Below are positions 14,364-17,092 of a DNA stretch of 17,092 bases, piece by piece; within the stretch, counting starts at the first letter, position 1, and every line of letters begins with the position of its first letter. A program made the position numbers and the translations under genes. Origin of the DNA: Oscillospiraceae bacterium (GTDB lineage Bacteria; Bacillota; Clostridia; Oscillospirales; Ruminococcaceae); NCBI GenBank assembly GCA_016303195.1, contig JAEDMD010000018.1, positions 1-17,092 on the forward strand. Direction: 5' to 3'. The notes under the pieces are model-generated. The model was not told the origin of the DNA. It did not search any database and was given only the letters and a program-made list of their open reading frames with translations.

Positions 14364-14476
14364 ATGAATAACACATTTCACTATACCTCTCCAGTGACAG
14401 TGAAACACTGACAGGTTATGCAGGCGGTTTGGATAAAAAGACAGCCCTTCTGAAACTTGAGAAGTACGAAATATAA
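14364..14476 (+). pseudogene. Frameshifted remnant of a small gene after Fic
   Basis: From the ATG at 14364 (MNNTFHYTSP) the frame stops after 15 codons. A shifted frame through the same stretch stays open (DSETLTGYAGGLDKKTALLK, ending KYEI at 14476). The MNNTFHYT start resembles that of a short membrane protein common in Firmicutes, but the rest does not. It is probably a deletion or frameshift relic. Confidence 0.35.
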
Positions 14477-14504
14477 TGAAAAAGGCAGCCGCAATGGCTG
14501 CCTT
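14477..14504. terminator. Terminator, mainly for the minus strand
   Basis: AAGGCAGCC, GCAAT, GGCTGCCTT is a perfect 9-bp stem. Five A on its left give a U-run to minus-strand transcripts from the 21-codon ORF, and CTTCTT weakly serves the plus strand after Fic. Confidence 0.75.
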
Positions 14505-14521
14505 CTTACTGTTCCCGATAT

Positions 14522-14587
14522 TTATATTATTTTCTCCTCGTCAACGCAGATACTGCTTTGTTCGTTTATGGTTATGAAATCAAGCAT
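14522..14587 (-). pseudogene. 21-codon ORF, probable N-terminal remnant of an MBL-fold hydrolase
   Basis: The minus strand encodes MLDFITINEQSSICVDEEKI plus one Ile. AGGGAGGT lies 6 nt before the ATG, a promoter at 14619-14647 precedes it, and a terminator lies 18 nt after the stop. The peptide resembles the first strands of UlaG-like metallo-beta-lactamase proteins (FITINxxSSIxxxxxKVIYxDPF), so the likely reading is a gene deleted after its first 20 codons with its expression signals intact. A true 21-residue peptide gene is the alternative. Confidence 0.5.
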
Positions 14588-14618
14588 GGTGAGACCTCCC
14601 TGTCGGTATTTTTCTACA

Positions 14619-14647
14619 ATTATAGCATAGATCGGCGTGGATAGCAA
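14619..14647 (-). promoter_or_regulatory. Promoter of the 21-codon ORF
   Basis: On the minus strand TTGCTA (14642-14647), 17 nt and TATAAT (14619-14624), with TGC before the -10. Confidence 0.7.
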
Positions 14648-14694
14648 GCAATTTTTCGTTGTTCATATAAAACCTGTGTATTATAGAGCTTTTA

Positions 14695-14723
14695 TTGACA
14701 CGGTAGTGATGCTATGGTATAAT
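14695..14723 (+). promoter_or_regulatory. Consensus promoter of the acetyltransferase gene
   Basis: TTGACA (14695-14700), 17 nt, then TATAAT (14718-14723) preceded by TGG. It is a perfect housekeeping promoter. Confidence 0.92.
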
Positions 14724-14762
14724 GTTTACTAATATAATCGGTTTTTAAGGAGCTGATAAACT

Positions 14763-15236
14763 GTGAAGATAGAATACAGAAAAGCTGAAACAGAAGATGC
14801 AGAAATGCTGGTAAATATCTATAACGCTTCATTTTACAGCGATTACAGGAGATTTGGTGCTTGTCCCGGTTATGGTAAAACGATAGAAATGATGGAAGCT
14901 TCAATAAGAGATCATCCGAAATATATCATACTATGCGATAATAAACCTGTTGGGTGCGTTTCCTGTAAAATGCAGGAAATGGGAGTGTATGAGATCACTT
15001 GCCTGTGCATTGTTCCTGAGTATCAGGGAAAAGGAATAGGTACACAAGCGGTTAGGTTCGTAAAGACTCTTTATGAGGATTGGGAGAAGATAACTTTAGT
15101 AACACCTGTGGACAAGAAAGAAAATATTAAGTTCTATACCGAAAAATGCGGATTCCGTATAGTATCCACCGAAACAGACGATAATGTTGAGCTTGCTCGG
15201 TTCGTTCTGGAAAAGCATATATTAACAGCAGAATAA
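14763..15236 (+). CDS. GNAT-family N-acetyltransferase
   Basis: This 157-residue protein is a single GNAT domain that transfers an acetyl group from acetyl-CoA to an amine. Motif A is ITCLCIVPEYQGKGIGTQAV, with the pyrophosphate-binding loop Q88-G-K-G-I-G93. The later FYTEKCGFR is the usual motif B position. The start is GTG with AAGGAG 10 nt upstream, a slightly long spacer, and no better start is visible. It is monocistronic, with a consensus promoter and a hairpin after the stop. Substrate specificity (small molecule, peptide or antibiotic) cannot be read from the sequence. Confidence 0.92.
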   Translation: MKIEYRKAETEDAEMLVNIYNASFYSDYRRFGACPGYGKTIEMMEASIRDHPKYIILCDNKPVGCVSCKMQEMGVYEITCLCIVPEYQGKGIGTQAVRFVKTLYEDWEKITLVTPVDKKENIKFYTEKCGFRIVSTETDDNVELARFVLEKHILTAE

Positions 15237-15243
15237 AACACAA

Positions 15244-15277
15244 TGCCCCTGAGCGTTAATTGAAACGTTCAGGGGCA
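15244..15277. terminator. Shared hairpin between converging genes
   Basis: TGCCCCTGAGCGTT and AACGTTCAGGGGCA pair over 14 bp with one G-T. It lies between the converging acetyltransferase and kinase operon. The flanking U-runs are weak on both strands. Confidence 0.7.
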
Positions 15278-15297
15278 AAACTGTATGTACGTTTTAC

Positions 15298-15405
15298 TCA
15301 CTCACAACAGGTATCTATAACTAAAACTTTTTCAGTGTAAAAATATAATTCTTCCAATGATGTAGGAAATGAAATATTAGATATATAGGCTTGTACATAT
15401 TTCAT
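15298..15405 (-). CDS. 35-residue ORF at the end of the kinase-methyltransferase operon
   Basis: The minus strand encodes MKYVQAYISNISFPTSLEEL and 15 more residues ending VIDTCCE. GAGGTG, lying within the last codons of the methyltransferase gene, sits 8 nt before the ATG, so it is positioned for coupled translation. Codons are AT-rich (TTA, ATA, TAT) unlike the methyltransferase gene, suggesting a different origin or leader-like role. I recognise no family. The paired C-terminal Cys and position after a methyltransferase invite a modified-peptide idea, but nothing else supports it. Confidence 0.45.
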   Translation of the reverse strand: MKYVQAYISNISFPTSLEELYFYTEKVLVIDTCCE

Positions 15406-15410
15406 TTTGT

Positions 15411-16040
15411 TTACACCTCATTCTTCTTAAAATCCACCCTCACCAATGCCTTTCCATTCGGCAGTGGATATGACTCCTGCAATATAAGAGAATAGCCTAT
15501 CTCCACCATGGCAGCCGTCAGCGCCTTTTCCTCCATTTGATGATGAACCTCGTCAAGCCTGTCGAAAGCTCGCAGGTACGGCGACTCCGACACCCACTGC
15601 TCCTCGTCTGAGTTTATCTGTATCACGCAGGAAACGTATCGGGGAGCGGTCTGCAAAACGGCTCGCTGAAACGCTCCGTAACCAATGTACTCGATAAGCA
15701 GATTTGCTATCAGAAGCTGTGCCTGCGGGAGCTTCTCTGCTTCGTTTATAAGGTCGATGTGCAGGCACTCCAGAACTCCCGAAAGCTGAGTATATCGCTG
15801 AGATGCTGCACGGAGGTAGTCCGCATTGATGTCCACACCGTAGACCCTGCGGTACTTGTCGGTGTCAATGTGTTCAAGTCCGTTTCCGCCTGCAATTCCC
15901 AGAACTGCGGCGGTCTCCACAGGGTAGGCGGCGAATTGCTCCTGCATTATAGAATTCATCGCTTGAAGCTGCCGCACGGTGTCAAGGCTCATGTGCTTTT
16001 CGTAGTCGTCAAGACTTATTTCTTCCCATGGGTTGGTCAT
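15411..16040 (-). CDS. Class I SAM-dependent methyltransferase
   Basis: This 209-residue cytosolic protein has a class I (Rossmann-like) fold. Motif I is VLGIAGGNGLEH (46-57, binding S-adenosylmethionine), the acidic residue after strand 2 is D70 in VYGVDIN, and HIDL (about 94-97) corresponds to motif III. The methyl acceptor is not evident. The ATG at 16040 is chosen: AAGGTG lies 6 nt upstream, and the ATGA overlap with the stop of the kinase gene shows tight translational coupling. It is the second gene of the minus-strand operon, after a P-loop kinase and before a 35-codon ORF. The two enzymes may act on the same small molecule or nucleotide. Confidence 0.85.
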   Translation of the reverse strand: MTNPWEEISLDDYEKHMSLDTVRQLQAMNSIMQEQFAAYPVETAAVLGIAGGNGLEHIDTDKYRRVYGVDINADYLRAASQRYTQLSGVLECLHIDLINEAEKLPQAQLLIANLLIEYIGYGAFQRAVLQTAPRYVSCVIQINSDEEQWVSESPYLRAFDRLDEVHHQMEEKALTAAMVEIGYSLILQESYPLPNGKALVRVDFKKNEV

Positions 16041-16549
16041 ATGTAGCACCTTTCCAAATCGTATTCATCATTTATCAGAAAATAGTCAAGTCCGTAACTG
16101 ATACAGCCGCGGAGATATTCCTGATTGTCCTGTATTATGTCATTAATACTGAGGTCATTGGAGAGCCTTTTCTCGATAGCGTTCCCGAAGCTGACAATGT
16201 CACTGAAATGGCTGGTTATGTAGCTTTCACTCATAACAAGGCAGATGTATTTTATCTGCGACAGATAGTCGGCGTCAAAGCTGTTCTTCCAGTCAAAGGG
16301 AATATAACAGCCCTCGATTATGAGATCCTGTTCGTTTTCAATGGCAGTCTTTATCATCTCTTTCAGGATATTCCAGAGGTATGCCGTCAGCTTGTTGTCG
16401 TCATAGGGAGTGAGCTCGGTCTGACCGCTTCTTATAAGCCCCATTTTAAGGTGGTCGATAGACAGGTAAGGGTACTTGTATTTTTCAAGCAGTTTCTGCG
16501 CAAGGAGCGTTTTTCCTGTGTGTGAAGCACCTGTTATCAGTATTATCAT
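16037..16549 (-). CDS. P-loop kinase / AAA-type ATPase
   Basis: This 170-residue protein belongs to the small P-loop kinase group (adenylate-kinase-like or zeta-toxin-like fold). Walker A is GASHTGKT (7-14). YLSIDHLKMGLI (34-45) corresponds to the region where such kinases hold a substrate-binding Asp, and LIIEGCYIP (about 75-83) is a Walker-B-like strand. A lid arginine pattern is not obvious. AAAGGAG lies 11 nt before the ATG, with a palindrome AGCCGCGGCT (16553-16562) between. The promoter is at 16583-16611. It is the first gene of the operon and overlaps the methyltransferase start by 4 nt. The substrate is unknown. Confidence 0.85.
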   Translation of the reverse strand: MIILITGASHTGKTLLAQKLLEKYKYPYLSIDHLKMGLIRSGQTELTPYDDNKLTAYLWNILKEMIKTAIENEQDLIIEGCYIPFDWKNSFDADYLSQIKYICLVMSESYITSHFSDIVSFGNAIEKRLSNDLSINDIIQDNQEYLRGCISYGLDYFLINDEYDLERCYI

Positions 16550-16582
16550 AGTAGCCGCGGCTCCTTTCTGATAGTTTCCATA

Positions 16583-16611
16583 ATTATATCATATTTGGGA
16601 GAGTTTTTCAA
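16583..16611 (-). promoter_or_regulatory. Promoter of the kinase-methyltransferase operon
   Basis: On the minus strand TTGAAA (16606-16611), 17 nt and TATAAT (16583-16588) with TGA before the -10. It starts directly after the terminator of the upstream tRNA array. Confidence 0.88.
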
Positions 16612-16648
16612 TAAAAAACAGCTCCTGTCCGTGTGGATGTGAGCTGTT
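16611..16648 (-). terminator. Terminator of the tRNA array transcript
   Basis: On the minus strand AACAGCTC, a 16-nt loop and GAGCTGTT are followed by TTTT. It is the first U-tailed stem after the three tRNAs. Confidence 0.75.
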
Positions 16649-16776
16649 GTCAGTTATCGTAAAATATGTGACAACTCATTTTAGCAGGAACTGTTGCGTT
16701 TTTTGCAACGGTTCATTTTTCAGTTGTTGCAAATAATACAACAACTCATAGTAATGTGCAGGAAATACACATTACT
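16646..16776 (-). other. Series of four hairpins between tRNA-Ser and the terminator
   Basis: Four stems follow one another: GTTGTCA/TGACAAC (16646-16675), GAAC-T-GTTGC/GCAAC-G-GTTC (16688-16714), AGTTGTTG/CAACAACT (16722-16746) and AGTAATGTG/CACATTACT (16750-16776). The first three share GTTG/CAAC arms and a following TCAT, and their arms could also pair with one another. The last stem begins 2 nt from the tRNA-Ser CCA. It may be a structured 3' trailer or an unannotated small RNA. Confidence 0.6.
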
Positions 16777-16778
16777 TT

Positions 16779-16873
16779 TGGCGGTCGTACTGAGACTTGA
16801 ACTCAGACATCGGAATGCTCCGATTACTCACAGTTTAGCAAACTGCTGCCTTACCAATTAGGCTTATGCGACC
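16779..16873 (-). tRNA. tRNA-Ser (anticodon GCT)
   Basis: A class II cloverleaf of 95 nt with encoded CCA and discriminator G. The anticodon arm GCAGT-TTGCTAA-ACTGT gives anticodon GCT (AGC/AGU codons). The long variable arm ATCGGA-GCAT-TCCGAT and T arm CTGAG-TTCAAGT-CTCAG are intact. The acceptor GGTCGCA with TACGACC has one C-A mismatch. It is the last tRNA of a three-gene array, 2 nt after tRNA-Glu. Confidence 0.88.
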
Positions 16874-16875
16874 AT

Positions 16876-16952
16876 TGGTGACGGATGTGGGGTTCGAACC
16901 CTACATTTAGAGGGTGAGAGCCTCTTGTCCTGACCTGTTAGACGAATCCGCC
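16876..16952 (-). tRNA. tRNA-Glu (anticodon CTC)
   Basis: A 77-nt cloverleaf with encoded CCA. The acceptor GGCGGAT pairs with ATCCGTC (one G-T), the D arm GTCT-AACAGGTCA-GGAC is normal, and the anticodon arm AGAGG-CTCTCAC-CCTCT reads CTC. The T stem is imperfect next to a canonical TTCGAAC loop. It is the middle tRNA of the array, 4 nt after tRNA-Tyr. Confidence 0.88.
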
Positions 16953-16956
16953 ATAT

Positions 16957-17042
16957 TGGTGGGCAAGGTAGGAGTCGAACCTACGGTGTATCAAAGTCAC
17001 GGATTTACAGTCCGCTGCCTTCACCAATTCGGCACACTGCCT
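16957..17042 (-). tRNA. tRNA-Tyr (anticodon GTA), 5' end next to an IS end
   Basis: A class II tRNA with encoded CCA. The anticodon arm GCGGA-CTGTAAA-TCCGT gives GTA, the D arm GCC-GAATTGGTGAA-GGC and T arm GTAGG-TTCGACT-CCTAC are intact. The 5' acceptor strand pairs poorly with CTTGCCC: the first and seventh pairs fail when it is read as AGGCAGT. The IS21-like end begins 2 nt beyond the 5' end, so the acceptor may have been damaged or rebuilt by the insertion. Confidence 0.82.
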
Positions 17043-17043
17043 T

Positions 17044-17092
17044 TGTCAATAAAAAACTGAGCCACAGCGCTAATAAAAAAGTGAGCCAGTTT
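17044..17092. mobile_element. End of an IS21-family-like insertion sequence (partial)
   Basis: Starting with TGTCAATAAAAAACTGAGCC, the last 49 nt contain two direct copies of AATAAAAAA[C/G]TGAGCCA (17048-17064 and 17072-17088, 24 nt apart). IS21-family ends begin with TGT and carry repeated transposase-binding sites with a TGGCTCA(A/C)TTTT core, which is what the complement shows. The window ends inside the element, so no transposase gene is visible. Confidence 0.65.

Noticed and set aside
15298..15405. 35-codon ORF as a confident RiPP precursor
   Set aside because: No leader-core pattern, transporter, protease or radical SAM enzyme is visible; kept only as an unexplained small ORF.
16028..16525. 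Plus-strand ORF of 165 codons opposite the kinase gene
   Set aside because: The opposite strand has a Walker A motif, a promoter and coupled translation, and this frame has none.

Overview
The window looks like chromosomal DNA of a ruminococcal Clostridia species (Ruminococcus or a close relative). This is inferred from moderate GC, very strong Shine-Dalgarno sites, many near-consensus TTGACA-17-TATAAT promoters, an A-type flavodiiron protein with separate thioredoxin, and typical Firmicutes families (DUF2975 plus YozG-like regulator, DUF4173, sigma factor plus membrane partner). No rRNA or CRISPR array is present.

Positions 1-9800 are mostly housekeeping and envelope genes. A minus-strand operon (DUF2975 membrane protein, XRE regulator, DUF4173 membrane protein) faces away from a plus-strand sigma-70 family factor and its membrane-bound partner. 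Next come a membrane diguanylate cyclase, an alpha/beta hydrolase whose N-terminus is split by a frameshift, thioredoxin, a flavodiiron protein and an SH3-domain lipoprotein. Between thioredoxin and the flavodiiron gene lies a cluster of short REP/MITE-like inverted-repeat elements. A related half-copy lies upstream of the cyclase.

Positions 9800-14700 look like an accessory region. They hold a perfect 16-bp parS-type palindrome, a DUF3987 protein typical of mobile elements, a small membrane-anchored protein with a HEPN-like RNxxxH motif, a divergent tRNA-Gln, a small XRE regulator, a 49-codon ORF with a consensus promoter, and a divergently transcribed HTH-Fic protein with its own inhibitory motif. 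Two gene remnants follow.

Positions 14700-17092 hold a GNAT acetyltransferase and a converging operon of a P-loop kinase, a methyltransferase and a 35-codon ORF. A tight minus-strand tRNA array (Tyr-Glu-Ser) follows, with a series of hairpins and a terminator downstream of it. At the right edge, directly against the tRNA-Tyr 5' end, is what appears to be the end of an IS21-family element.

The best candidates for something new are the Fic/49-aa ORF/XRE/tRNA-Gln locus with its operator-like repeats and internal terminator, the divergent tRNA genes with the hairpin array, and the repeat cluster at 7311-7576. I did not find a complete, clearly novel defence or biosynthetic system.
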